From contig NZ_MVID01000001.1 in the NCBI RefSeq assembly GCF_002086815.1, forward strand, positions 434,001-498,000: a stretch of DNA of 64,000 bases, written 5' to 3'. The notes under the pieces are model-generated. The model searched no databases. It saw nothing but the letters and a program-made list of their open reading frames with translations, and was not told the origin of the DNA. Position numbers and translations under genes: made by a program. Every line of letters starts with the position of its first letter. Position 1 is the first letter of the stretch. Shown here in pieces: positions 48,714 to 56,367 of this stretch. Source of the stretch: Mycolicibacterium parafortuitum. GTDB taxonomy: Bacteria; Actinomycetota; Actinomycetes; Mycobacteriales; Mycobacteriaceae.

Positions 48714-48952
48714 GCTCGGTCGTCGTCGACGCCGTGGAGCACTTGGTCCGCGGAATCGTCGACAATCCTGACGACGTCCGCGTCGACATGGTGACCAACC
48801 GCCGCGGCCGCACCGTCGAGGTGCACGTCCACCCCGACGACCTGGGCAAGGTCATCGGGCGCGGTGGCCGCACCGCGACCGCGCTGCGCACCCTCGTCGC
48901 CGGTATCGGCGGGCGGGGGATCCGCGTCGACGTGGTGGACACCGACCAATAG
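48710..48952 (+). CDS. khpA: KH-domain RNA-binding protein KhpA
   Basis: 80-aa single KH domain with the RNA-gripping GxxG loop in [17 protein letters not shown] (50-53). Partners KhpB/Jag in other bacteria and binds many RNAs, with links to ribosome assembly and cell elongation. Rv2908c in M. tuberculosis. ATGA overlap with rpsP; rimM follows after 19 bp. Confidence 0.94.
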   Translation: MSSVVVDAVEHLVRGIVDNPDDVRVDMVTNRRGRTVEVHVHPDDLGKVIGRGGRTATALRTLVAGIGGRGIRVDVVDTDQ

Positions 48953-48971
48953 CGGATCCGAGGCCGGCCTG

Positions 48972-49508
48972 ATGGATCTCGTCGTCGGGCGAGTCGCCAA
49001 AGCACACGGCGTCACCGGAGAACTGTCCGTCGAGGTTCGCACCGACGATCCCGGCGGACGGTTCGTTGCCGGCGCCACGCTGCGCGCACGTGCGCCGCGC
49101 GGCGGCTCCGACCGCAATGTCTCCGACCGCAATGTCGTCGTGGAATCCGTTCGCCCGCACGGCGATCGGCTGCTGCTGCGGCTGGAGGGTGTCGGTAGCC
49201 GCGATGCCGCCGAGGCGCTGCGGGGGACCCTTTTCCTCGTCGACTCCGGCAGTCTGCCGCCGATCGAGGATCCCGACGAGTTCTACGACCACCAGCTCGA
49301 AGGGCTCAAGGTCGTCACGACCGCGGGGCACGACGTCGGCACCGTCGCCGAGGTGTTGCACACCGCCGCAGGCGAACTGCTCGCCGTCCGCGACGCGGAC
49401 AACGCCGAGGTGCTGGTGCCGTTCGTGTCGGCGATCGTGGTGTCGGTGTCGCTGCAGGACCAGCTCGTGACCATCGACCCGCCCGAGGGTCTTCTCGAGC
49501 TGGGCTGA
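48972..49508 (+). CDS. rimM: 16S rRNA processing protein RimM
   Basis: 178 aa. N-terminal RimM domain ([25 protein letters not shown]) and C-terminal PRC barrel ([24 protein letters not shown]... [15 protein letters not shown]). Needed for 30S head maturation. A loop after residue 40 holds an exact 15-bp tandem duplication encoding SDRNV twice (49107-49136). The ATG at 48972 gives MDLVVGRV, matching M. tuberculosis. Confidence 0.96.
   Translation: MDLVVGRVAKAHGVTGELSVEVRTDDPGGRFVAGATLRARAPRGGSDRNVSDRNVVVESVRPHGDRLLLRLEGVGSRDAAEALRGTLFLVDSGSLPPIEDPDEFYDHQLEGLKVVTTAGHDVGTVAEVLHTAAGELLAVRDADNAEVLVPFVSAIVVSVSLQDQLVTIDPPEGLLELG
49107..49136 (+). repeat. 15-bp perfect tandem duplication inside rimM
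   Basis: TCCGACCGCAATGTC occurs twice back to back, adding five residues (SDRNV) in frame to a surface loop of RimM. Confidence 0.85.
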
Positions 49509-49511
49509 CAC

Positions 49512-50228
49512 ATGCGCATAGACGTGGTGACGATCTTCCCCGCGTTCCTCGATGCGCTGCGGCAGTCGTTGCCGGGCAAGGCCATCGAGTCGGGGATCAT
49601 CGAGTTCGCCGTGCACGATCTGCGCCGGTGGACCCACGACGTGCATCGCTCCGTCGACGACGCGCCGTACGGCGGGGGACCGGGAATGGTGATGAAGGCG
49701 CCGGTGTGGGGGCCCGCGCTCGACGAGATCTGTTCGCCGGAAACGCTTCTCGTGGTACCCACGCCCGCAGGCCGGTTGTTCACCCAGAGCGTCGCCCAGC
49801 GCTGGACGCAGGAGAAGCACCTGGTGTTCGCGTGCGGGCGCTACGAGGGCATCGACCAGCGGGTGATCGACGACGCGGCCACCCGGATGCGGGTGGAGGA
49901 GGTCTCCATCGGCGACTACGTGCTGCCGGGCGGCGAATCGGCCGCGGTGGTGATGATCGAGGCCGTCGCGCGGTTACTTCCCGACGTGCTCGGCAACCCG
50001 GAGTCACATCAGGACGACTCACATTCCGATCACGTGGGCGGGCTGCTGGAAGGGCCGAGCTATACGCGGCCGGCGACCTGGCGGGGACTCGACGTACCCG
50101 AGGTGCTGCGGTCCGGCGACCACGCGCGCATCGCCGCGTGGCGGCGGCAGCAGGGGTTGGAACGTACCCGGGAACGCCGCCCGGATCTGCTGCCCGACGA
50201 GTTCCGATCCCCGCCCGGGGAAGGCTAG
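49512..50228 (+). CDS. trmD: tRNA (guanine37-N1)-methyltransferase
   Basis: SPOUT methylase that makes m1G37 and prevents frameshifting. 238 aa: [34 protein letters not shown], knot residues [11 protein letters not shown] and [14 protein letters not shown], and a C-terminal [23 protein letters not shown]. Three bases after rimM. Its stop codon shares CTAG with the stop of the convergent lppW. Confidence 0.97.
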   Translation: MRIDVVTIFPAFLDALRQSLPGKAIESGIIEFAVHDLRRWTHDVHRSVDDAPYGGGPGMVMKAPVWGPALDEICSPETLLVVPTPAGRLFTQSVAQRWTQEKHLVFACGRYEGIDQRVIDDAATRMRVEEVSIGDYVLPGGESAAVVMIEAVARLLPDVLGNPESHQDDSHSDHVGGLLEGPSYTRPATWRGLDVPEVLRSGDHARIAAWRRQQGLERTRERRPDLLPDEFRSPPGEG

Positions 50229-51163
50229 ATCGCACCGTCCGGGAACATCGTCCGTACCGCGTCGGTGATGGTCCGGCGGGCGGCGTCGTCGCCGGCGGCC
50301 TGCATCGAGGCGATCACCACCACGTACCGGTGGTCGGCGCCGACGACGCCGGTGGACACATGCATCCAGTCGGCGCCGACGCAGCACATCCAGCCCTGTT
50401 TGACTGCCACCGGTTCGGCGTAGAGCCCTTCAGGAATGCCGAACCGTTGCGGGTACACCCCGCCCGGCGCCATGCCGTCCGGGGCGGTGGGGGTCGACGC
50501 GGCGAGGTTGGACACGATGATGTCGACCTGCTCGGCCGGCAGTCCGCCGGCGCCCGAGAGCAGCATGTCGTAGTAGCGGACCAGATCGGCGGCTGTGCTG
50601 GTGGTGTTGAACCACCGGCCGTCACCGGGTTGGCCGGTCGACTTCAGGCCGTAGCGCCGGACCACCCGGTCGATGATGTCGCTGCCGCCGCTGCGGTTCC
50701 AGAACACCTCGGCGGCGCTGTCGTCAGAGGCCCGCAGCATCACGTCCAGCGCCTCACGGTCCTCGGGTGAGAGCGTGGTGCGCCCCTCTGCCACCTGCAG
50801 CAGCAGGTCGTCGGCGATGAACAGCTTGACCACCGACGCGATCGCGAACGGGCGGTCGTTGCCGTTGGTGATCAGCACGCCGGTGTTGCGGTCGAGGACG
50901 GCGGTGGTGATATCGGCTCCGGCATCAGCGGCGCGCGCGGTCGCGAGTGCCTCACGGTCGGCCAGGCCGAGGAACGACGCCGGCGGCTCGTCGGGCGGGA
51001 TCTCCGGGACCGGGGCCATCGCTCCCAGCGGTGCGATCACCGTCATATGCGGACCTTCGGAGACCGGGGGAGCGCTGCTGCCCGTTGCGGTGCAGCCTGC
51101 AGCGACGGCGACCAGAGCAGACATCGCCGCCTTGGTGGTGAACAGCCGCAACGGCCGTCGCAT
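50225..51163 (-). CDS. lppW: LppW-like lipoprotein with beta-lactamase-type fold
   Basis: 312 aa. Lipobox VAAGC near the N-terminus, then a serine beta-lactamase-like core: [16 protein letters not shown] (SxxK), a following [10 protein letters not shown] in the SxN position and [10 protein letters not shown] near the KTG position. The second and third motifs deviate, so hydrolase activity is doubtful. Located between trmD and rplS as in M. tuberculosis (Rv2905). The ATG at 51163 has GGAGG eight bases upstream. Confidence 0.86.
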   Translation of the reverse strand: MRRPLRLFTTKAAMSALVAVAAGCTATGSSAPPVSEGPHMTVIAPLGAMAPVPEIPPDEPPASFLGLADREALATARAADAGADITTAVLDRNTGVLITNGNDRPFAIASVVKLFIADDLLLQVAEGRTTLSPEDREALDVMLRASDDSAAEVFWNRSGGSDIIDRVVRRYGLKSTGQPGDGRWFNTTSTAADLVRYYDMLLSGAGGLPAEQVDIIVSNLAASTPTAPDGMAPGGVYPQRFGIPEGLYAEPVAVKQGWMCCVGADWMHVSTGVVGADHRYVVVIASMQAAGDDAARRTITDAVRTMFPDGAI

Positions 51164-51202
51164 CGCTGGATCCTCCAAGTTGTGGGCCGGTGAAGAAACG
51201 TG

Positions 51203-51227
51203 GCGTGTAGAAACCCTGCGTGTAGAA
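51203..51227. repeat. Direct repeat GCGTGTAGAA upstream of lppW
   Basis: GCGTGTAGAA at 51203-51212 and again at 51218-51227, start to start 15 bp, 40 to 64 bp before the lppW start. This is compatible with a direct-repeat operator of a response regulator type. The surrounding 351-bp gap (51164-51514) otherwise holds the rplS promoter and leader. Confidence 0.5.
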
Positions 51228-51340
51228 CCGTGCCCCCGAATCCGGGCACGCGCAGCACGCAGCCCGGTGAGACAAGGGTAGCCCCTGAATACCCGTCGCG
51301 TTGCTCACGAACCCCACCAGCCCCACGACCCGATCCGCCG

Positions 51341-51386
51341 ATTTCGGGGATCAGCACTCCGTCTGGCACAATTGGGCAGTTGTCTG
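51341..51386 (+). promoter_or_regulatory. rplS promoter module shared with rpsP
   Basis: CGATTTCGG around 51339-51347, TCTGGCACAAT at 51362-51372 with CACAAT as -10, then TGGGCAGTTGTCTG. It repeats the rpsP promoter with one inserted T and two or three substitutions. The remaining ~125-bp leader up to AAGGAAG (SD) shows no pairing I can name as a known ribosomal leader. Confidence 0.6.
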
Positions 51387-51514
51387 TGCACGGCTGGGGT
51401 GGCATGCCCCGGTATCAGGCGCACGACAAGCCTAAGACGCCCGAATAACACATCGGCTCCGCCACGTCATCAGGACGCGGGTGCGACGCCGCGAACAGCA
51501 AGGAAGTGTCACCG

Positions 51515-51856
51515 ATGAACACGCTGGATTTCGTCGACCAGGCATCGTTGCGCGACGATGTGCCGACTTTCGGCCCCGGCGACACCGTCAATGTGCACGT
51601 CAAGGTCATCGAGGGCTCCAAGGAGCGCATCCAGGTCTTCAAGGGCGTCGTGCTGCGCCGCCAGGGCGGTGGCGTCCGCGAGACCTTCACGGTGCGCAAG
51701 GAGAGCTACGGCGTCGGTGTCGAGCGCACCTTCCCCGTGCACTCGCCCAACATCGACCACATCGACGTGCTCACCCGTGGTGACGTGCGTCGCGCGAAGC
51801 TGTACTACCTGCGCGAGCTGCGCGGCAAGAAGGCCAAGATCAAGGAGAAGCGCTGA
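51515..51856 (+). CDS. rplS: 50S ribosomal protein L19
   Basis: 113 aa at the subunit interface. Contains [35 protein letters not shown], the [24 protein letters not shown] signature and the basic tail [23 protein letters not shown] upstream of the ATG. Separated from rpsP-trmD by the reverse-strand lppW, so it needs its own promoter, which is seen at 51341-51386. Confidence 0.98.
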   Translation: MNTLDFVDQASLRDDVPTFGPGDTVNVHVKVIEGSKERIQVFKGVVLRRQGGGVRETFTVRKESYGVGVERTFPVHSPNIDHIDVLTRGDVRRAKLYYLRELRGKKAKIKEKR

Positions 51857-51904
51857 CCCAGGCGCTGACCCTTGGTGGTCGCACAGGCGCGGCGTCGCGC
51901 TGAC

Positions 51905-51910
51905 TAGTCT
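51905..51910 (+). promoter_or_regulatory. -10 element (TAGTCT) for leaderless lepB
   Basis: TAGTCT, six bases (GATCAC), then the lepB GTG: leaderless spacing identical to gpsA and ffh. Lies in the 60-bp gap after rplS. Confidence 0.6.
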
Positions 51911-51916
51911 GATCAC

Positions 51917-52762
51917 GTGACGTCGCCCTCTGAGCCCGCAGGGGCCCCTGGCCAACCCCAGCTTCCGGACGATCAATCCGCCGATCCCACTGTCGAAGAC
52001 CCCGGCGAACGCGCGGACGACAAGAAGGCCGGAAAGAAGCGGGGCGCGCTTCGCGAAGCCGCGATCCTCATCACCATCGCGTTGGTGATCTACTACGTGA
52101 TGCTGACGTTCATCGCGCGGCCCTATCTGATTCCGTCGGAGTCGATGGAGCCGACGCTGCACGGCTGCAACGGCTGCGTCGGCGACCGGATCATGGTCGA
52201 CAAGCTGTCGTACCGCTTCGGTTCGCCGCAGCCCGGCGATGTCGTCGTGTTCAAGGGCCCGCCGAACTGGAGCATCGGCTACAAGTCGATCCGGTCCGAC
52301 AACGCCGCGGTGCGCTGGGTTCAGGATGCGCTCTCTGTCGTCGGCTTCGTCCCGCCCGATGAGAACGATCTGGTCAAACGCATCATCGCCACCGGCGGCC
52401 AGACGGTCCAGTGCCGCGTCGACACCGGCCTGACCGTCGACGGCAAACCGCTCAACGAGCCTTACCTCGATCCCGAGACGATGATGGCCGACCCGGCCGT
52501 CTACCCGTGCCTCGGCAACGAGTTCGGGCCCGTCACCGTGCCGGAGGGCCGGTTGTGGATGATGGGTGACAACCGCACCCATTCGGCGGATTCCCGCACG
52601 CACTGCACCAACGAACCGGCCGACGTGCAGAAGGGTCTGCTGTGCACCGGCGACCCGACGGCCGGGACGATCCCGGTGGAGAATGTCATCGGTAAGGCCC
52701 AGTTCATCGCGTGGCCGCCCGGTCGCTGGGGCGGTGTGCACTCGGTGAACCCGCAGAGCTGA
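51917..52762 (+). CDS. lepB: Signal peptidase I
   Basis: Removes signal peptides from exported preproteins. 281 aa: acidic/proline-rich cytoplasmic N-terminus, one TM helix (about 48-68), catalytic Ser76 in PSESMEPTL and Lys154 in [12 protein letters not shown], plus the box [14 protein letters not shown]. Cysteines in [10 protein letters not shown] are unusual neighbours of the active site but typical of mycobacterial enzymes. GTG start. rnhB follows 16 bp later. Confidence 0.97.
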   Translation: MTSPSEPAGAPGQPQLPDDQSADPTVEDPGERADDKKAGKKRGALREAAILITIALVIYYVMLTFIARPYLIPSESMEPTLHGCNGCVGDRIMVDKLSYRFGSPQPGDVVVFKGPPNWSIGYKSIRSDNAAVRWVQDALSVVGFVPPDENDLVKRIIATGGQTVQCRVDTGLTVDGKPLNEPYLDPETMMADPAVYPCLGNEFGPVTVPEGRLWMMGDNRTHSADSRTHCTNEPADVQKGLLCTGDPTAGTIPVENVIGKAQFIAWPPGRWGGVHSVNPQS

Positions 52763-52778
52763 CAGGAGGCGCGCACAC

Positions 52779-53528
52779 TTGCCGGCTGCTTGGCCCCCGC
52801 GAACGGTCATCCGCAGATCGTCGGGCCTGCGCACCCTGGAATCGGCGCTGTACCGCGCCGGTCTGGGACCCGTCGCCGGTGTCGACGAAGTCGGCCGCGG
52901 CGCGTGCGCGGGACCGTTGGTCGTCGCGGCATGCGTCCTCGGACCGAACCGCTTGGAGAGCCTGTCCGCCCTCGACGATTCCAAGAAGCTCAACGCGAGC
53001 GAGCGTGAGCGGCTGTTCCCGCTGATCCGGCGCTACGCGCTGGCGTATCACGTGGTGTTCATCCCATCGCAGGAGGTCGACCGTCGTGGTGTGCACGTCG
53101 CCAACATCGAGGGCATGCGCCGCGCGGTCGCGGGCCTGTCGGTGCGCCCGGGCTATGTGCTCTCCGACGGCTTCCGGGTGCCCGGCCTGCCGATGCCGTC
53201 GCTGCCGGTGATCGGGGGTGACGCGGCGGCGGCCTGCATCGCGGCCGCGAGCGTGCTGGCCAAGGTGAGCCGCGACCGGCTGATGGTCGCGATGGACGCC
53301 GACCATCCCGGATATGGCTTCGCCGACCACAAGGGTTACAGCACCCGGGCGCATTCCGCGGCGCTGAACCGGCTCGGGCCGTCGACCCAACACCGGTTCT
53401 CTTTCATCAATGTGCGACGTTTGGTCGTCGACGGGGAACCCGGGGAGCATGCCGAACTCGAGTGCGGGAAAATATTCGATGACGTCCAGGGAGACGGCGG
53501 ACTACGTGAAGGACAGCTGAGCCGATGA
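52779..53528 (+). CDS. rnhB: Ribonuclease HII
   Basis: Cleaves RNA in RNA-DNA hybrids and at single ribonucleotides. 249 aa with [19 protein letters not shown] (D36, E37), [16 protein letters not shown] and [23 protein letters not shown] supplying another acidic ligand region. TTG start supported by AGGAGG nine bases upstream (52764-52769). The stop overlaps the DUF2469 gene as ATGA. Confidence 0.96.
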   Translation: MPAAWPPRTVIRRSSGLRTLESALYRAGLGPVAGVDEVGRGACAGPLVVAACVLGPNRLESLSALDDSKKLNASERERLFPLIRRYALAYHVVFIPSQEVDRRGVHVANIEGMRRAVAGLSVRPGYVLSDGFRVPGLPMPSLPVIGGDAAAACIAAASVLAKVSRDRLMVAMDADHPGYGFADHKGYSTRAHSAALNRLGPSTQHRFSFINVRRLVVDGEPGEHAELECGKIFDDVQGDGGLREGQLSR

Positions 53529-53830
53529 GTGCCGAAGATCTCGAAAAGTATGAAACCGAGATGGAGCTGTCGCTGTACCGCGAGTACAAGGACATCGTCG
53601 GTCAGTTCAGCTACGTGGTGGAGACCGAACGGCGGTTCTATCTGGCCAACAGCGTGGAGATGATCCCGCGCAACGCCGACGGCGAGGTCTACTTCGAACT
53701 GAGGCTCGGCGACGCCTGGGTGTGGGACATGTACCGGCCCGCGCGGTTCGTCAAGCAGGTGCGGGTGATCACGTTCAAGGACGTCAACATCGAAGAGGTG
53801 GAGAAGCCCGAGCTGCGGCTTCCCGAGTAG
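53525..53830 (+). CDS. DUF2469 conserved actinobacterial protein
   Basis: 101 aa, very conserved in actinobacteria (Rv2901c type): [49 protein letters not shown] and a C-terminal [18 protein letters not shown]. Function unknown. Always linked to rnhB, to which it is coupled here by a 4-bp overlap. Marks the end of the core block; the accessory cluster starts beyond it. Confidence 0.92.
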   Translation: MSAEDLEKYETEMELSLYREYKDIVGQFSYVVETERRFYLANSVEMIPRNADGEVYFELRLGDAWVWDMYRPARFVKQVRVITFKDVNIEEVEKPELRLPE

Positions 53831-53863
53831 CCGGGTCGGGGCCCGAGGTCCGGCCTGGCGCGG

Positions 53864-55207
53864 TCATGCCCCCCGGACGGCGACCCCGCGGAGCACGGTG
53901 TCGCGCGCGAGGATCAGCGCGCTCCGCACGCCGATCTCCTGCAGGATGTTCTCCGGAATCCACTGCTCACCGATGATGCACCGGGTCAGCATGTCGGTTC
54001 CGGCGTTGTCGACGTGGATCTCGCCGCTGCGTATCCCCTCGGACAAAAGCGCTTTCATCTGACGGATCCGGGTGGTGAACGACCACGCGGGGTTCGCTGA
54101 GTCTGGGGGCGACTGCCGCAACCATGCCAGCTGGATGCGGAACTCGTCGGGAAAATGGTCGAGCGCGTTGATGTTGAGCCAGCTCAGGGCGTCGAGTTTC
54201 TCCAGGGTGCTGGACTCCGAGCGGACGATGTCGGTCCACGCGCCGCCGACCTTGAGGCCGAACTCGAGCATGATCGACATCAGCAGCTCGTCCTTGGAGC
54301 CGATCACTCGATAGACGGTGCCGGTGCCCAGCCCCGCGGCCGAGGCGATATCGCGGATCGTCGTCATCTCGTAGCCTCGGCGGCCGAACTCGGAGCGGGC
54401 GACCGCACGCACGTGCGCGGCCTTCAGATCGGTGTCGCCCTCGGCGTCGTCCCAGCCGGCGATGACCTTCTCGGCGACCGCGAACGCTGCCGATCGGTCG
54501 AGGTCCTCATCGGAGGGCGGTTCGGCGGCGAGCCCCTGCAACGCGATCCGGCACTTGAGGGTGGCCAGTTGGTCGACGGGGGCGTTGTGCCGGATGACGT
54601 CGAGGCCGACATGCAACATGCTCTGGCACAGGCGATCGGCCAGCGTGGGCAGGTCGACGTCGGAGCGGATGTCGCCGCTCCAGCGGCCTGCCCGCAACGT
54701 CTGCAGCATGGCGGCCTGGATCTTCGTCGGCTGGCGCGCGGTCAGTTCGATCAGTTCGGGATCGTTGCTCGGGGCCTCATAGAACGACATCTGCAGCGCA
54801 GCGCGATGTTCGACCGCGCACCGGGCGATCGCGCACCCCAACTCGGTGATCCGGTCGGCCACGGTGCGAGAGTCGGCATCGTCGATCCGTTGCAGCGCGA
54901 GATCCCCGATCCGGTCCAAATCCGTGTGGTAGAGCCGGATCAGCTCGATGAGGATGGCCTCTTTGGAAGCGAAGTGGTGGTACAGGCTGCCGGCGAGAAT
55001 TCCTGCGGCATCGGCGATCTGCTGGAGTGAACTGCGCAGCCCGGAGGTGGCGAAGACGGTGTTCGCCGTTTTGAGGATCTCCGTGCGCCGGGTCGCATCT
55101 GCGGCCGGTGAATCGGACACCGCGGCGAGGTGGGCAGAGGGTTGCCGCTTCCTGGGGGCGGGACGCCCCCGCTTGGAGTTAGGCCCTGCGTTGTCGGCGC
55201 CGGCCAT
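53864..55207 (-). CDS. Tandem TetR-family regulator (two complete DNA-binding domains)
   Basis: 447 aa, about twice normal TetR length. HTH 1 spans residues 59-80 (SSLQQIADAAGILAGSLYHHFASKEAIL) followed by a ligand/dimer domain to ~255; HTH 2 spans 281-302 (TTIRDIASAAGLGTGTVYRVIGSKDELL) followed by a second ligand domain. A basic N-terminal tail (KRGRPAPRKRQ) precedes the first. It is a natural candidate to bind the GAACRAATATTWGGT elements in this cluster. Located 58 bp downstream of an SDR gene on the same strand, so probably autoregulated through the divergent promoter. ATG at 55207 chosen. Confidence 0.9.
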   Translation of the reverse strand: MAGADNAGPNSKRGRPAPRKRQPSAHLAAVSDSPAADATRRTEILKTANTVFATSGLRSSLQQIADAAGILAGSLYHHFASKEAILIELIRLYHTDLDRIGDLALQRIDDADSRTVADRITELGCAIARCAVEHRAALQMSFYEAPSNDPELIELTARQPTKIQAAMLQTLRAGRWSGDIRSDVDLPTLADRLCQSMLHVGLDVIRHNAPVDQLATLKCRIALQGLAAEPPSDEDLDRSAAFAVAEKVIAGWDDAEGDTDLKAAHVRAVARSEFGRRGYEMTTIRDIASAAGLGTGTVYRVIGSKDELLMSIMLEFGLKVGGAWTDIVRSESSTLEKLDALSWLNINALDHFPDEFRIQLAWLRQSPPDSANPAWSFTTRIRQMKALLSEGIRSGEIHVDNAGTDMLTRCIIGEQWIPENILQEIGVRSALILARDTVLRGVAVRGA

Positions 55208-55265
55208 GCCTAGCGGACGCTGCCCGAAGATTGCTGCACGGTGTCCGATCCTACCGAGTCCACGG

Positions 55266-56237
55266 TCATTTCCCCGGTTCGGGGAACGCGACTTCGGCAT
55301 CGTCGGGCATGGCGCTGATTCCGCGCCGGTGGCACACCTGCAGCACCTCGTCGACGATTGAGTCGGGCACGATGAACTTCTCTGTCGACGACACCGCGTC
55401 CAGGTTCGCCTCGATGTCCTCGGCTTTCGGTTCGGCGCCGTCGCCGGCCAGCCATCCGTCGCCGAGACCGACGAACACCCGTGCGTACCGGCCCGCGCAG
55501 GCCGAGTAGTTGCGGTGGCTGAACGGGCAGTTCCGGCTGGCCAGGAAGGTCACCAGTGGGACGACCAGTTCGGGGCGGATGGCGCGCATGAAGCCGGACT
55601 CGGCGAGAAACCTCTCGTCCCTGACCGTCTCGCTGACCATTCGCGAAAAGCCAGTCGGCAAAACCGCATTGGATGCGATGCCGTGCGCCGCGCCCTCGAT
55701 GGCGATGACGTTGGAGAGGCCGACCAGACCGGTCTTGGCGGCGGCGTAGTGTGCCTCCATCGGCTGGCCGAAGTTGCCCGCCGACGAGGAGATGAATACG
55801 AACCGGCCGTACCCCTGTTTCCTCATTACGGTGTAGGCCGGCCGGCTCAGAAAGAACCCCCCGTCGAGATGGACGGCGAGCATACGGCGCCAATCGTCGG
55901 CCGAGAGTTGTTCGAAAGGAATCGAATTGAAGATGCCTGCGTTACTGATGACCACGTCGAGCCGCCCGAAAGTCGCGACGGCACAGTCCACGATCGCCTG
56001 GCCCCCCTCGGGGCTGTCCACCGAATCGCAAGAGGCGACGGCCCGGCCGCCGGCGTCGATGATCTCGTCGACCACGTGATCGGCCACGGCGGCGTCCGAA
56101 CCGGCCCCGTGCATGGTGCCGCCGAGGTCGTTGACCACCACCGCAGCTCCCCGCCTCGCCAAGTCGAGAGCGTAGAGGCGTCCCAGCCCGCGCCCGGCGC
56201 CGGTGACCACCGCGACCTGGCCGGTGAAGTCGATCAT
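55266..56237 (-). CDS. Short-chain dehydrogenase/reductase (3-hydroxyacyl/steroid type)
   Basis: 323 aa. Cofactor motif TGAGRGLG (12-19), VVVNDLGGTMHG (as in multifunctional 17-beta-HSD4-like SDRs), NAG (99-101), catalytic Ser (151/152) and YxxxK (Y164, K168). The C-terminal ~80 residues form an extra segment beyond the SDR core (EPKAEDIEANLDAVSSTEKF). NAD-dependent oxidation of a hydroxyl group on an acyl-CoA or steroid-like substrate is inferred. The ATG follows GGAGG by eight bases. Divergent from the VWA gene; its promoter overlaps that gene's operator. Confidence 0.9.
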   Translation of the reverse strand: MIDFTGQVAVVTGAGRGLGRLYALDLARRGAAVVVNDLGGTMHGAGSDAAVADHVVDEIIDAGGRAVASCDSVDSPEGGQAIVDCAVATFGRLDVVISNAGIFNSIPFEQLSADDWRRMLAVHLDGGFFLSRPAYTVMRKQGYGRFVFISSSAGNFGQPMEAHYAAAKTGLVGLSNVIAIEGAAHGIASNAVLPTGFSRMVSETVRDERFLAESGFMRAIRPELVVPLVTFLASRNCPFSHRNYSACAGRYARVFVGLGDGWLAGDGAEPKAEDIEANLDAVSSTEKFIVPDSIVDEVLQVCHRRGISAMPDDAEVAFPEPGK

Positions 56238-56291
56238 CTGTGCGCCTCCACCAGTCGTCGCCCGGCACTCACCCGGCGACCTCACCGTTGA

Positions 56292-56320
56292 TTGACTCCG
56301 ATGGGTCCGAACCTTACGGT
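56292..56320 (+). promoter_or_regulatory. SigA-type promoter of the VWA-MoxR operon
   Basis: TTGACT (56292-56297), 17-base spacer, TACGGT (56315-56320). Predicted start point about 56327, inside the GAACGAATATTTGGT element. Consensus-quality -35 with ideal spacing, unusual in mycobacteria. Confidence 0.7.
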
Positions 56321-56339
56321 GGAACGAATATTTGGTCAA
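56311..56339 (-). promoter_or_regulatory. SigA-type promoter of the SDR-TetR operon (opposite strand)
   Basis: On the minus strand TTGACC (56339-56334), 17-base spacer, TAAGGT (56316-56311). It faces and overlaps the rightward promoter: its spacer and -35 contain the GAACGAATATTTGGT element, so one bound repressor would block both directions. Confidence 0.65.
56322..56336. promoter_or_regulatory. Candidate operator GAACGAATATTTGGT, copy 1
   Basis: 15-bp pseudo-palindrome with an AATATT core (GAAC-n-AATATT-n-GGTC), one base after the -10 of the rightward promoter. Thirteen of 15 bases are identical to the element at 58993-59007. AT-rich against a ~70% GC background. Confidence 0.65.
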
Positions 56340-56367
56340 CGACGACGAGGCGGACGCGGAGGCGCGA

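Noticed and set aside
51387..51514. Known ribosomal-protein L19 leader RNA
   Set aside because: The leader shows short complementarities only; I could not match it to a described leader fold by eye.
56332..56334. TTG start for the VWA gene
   Set aside because: It lies inside the candidate operator, at about the predicted transcription start and without SD; the GTG at 56368 has GGAGG at a workable distance.
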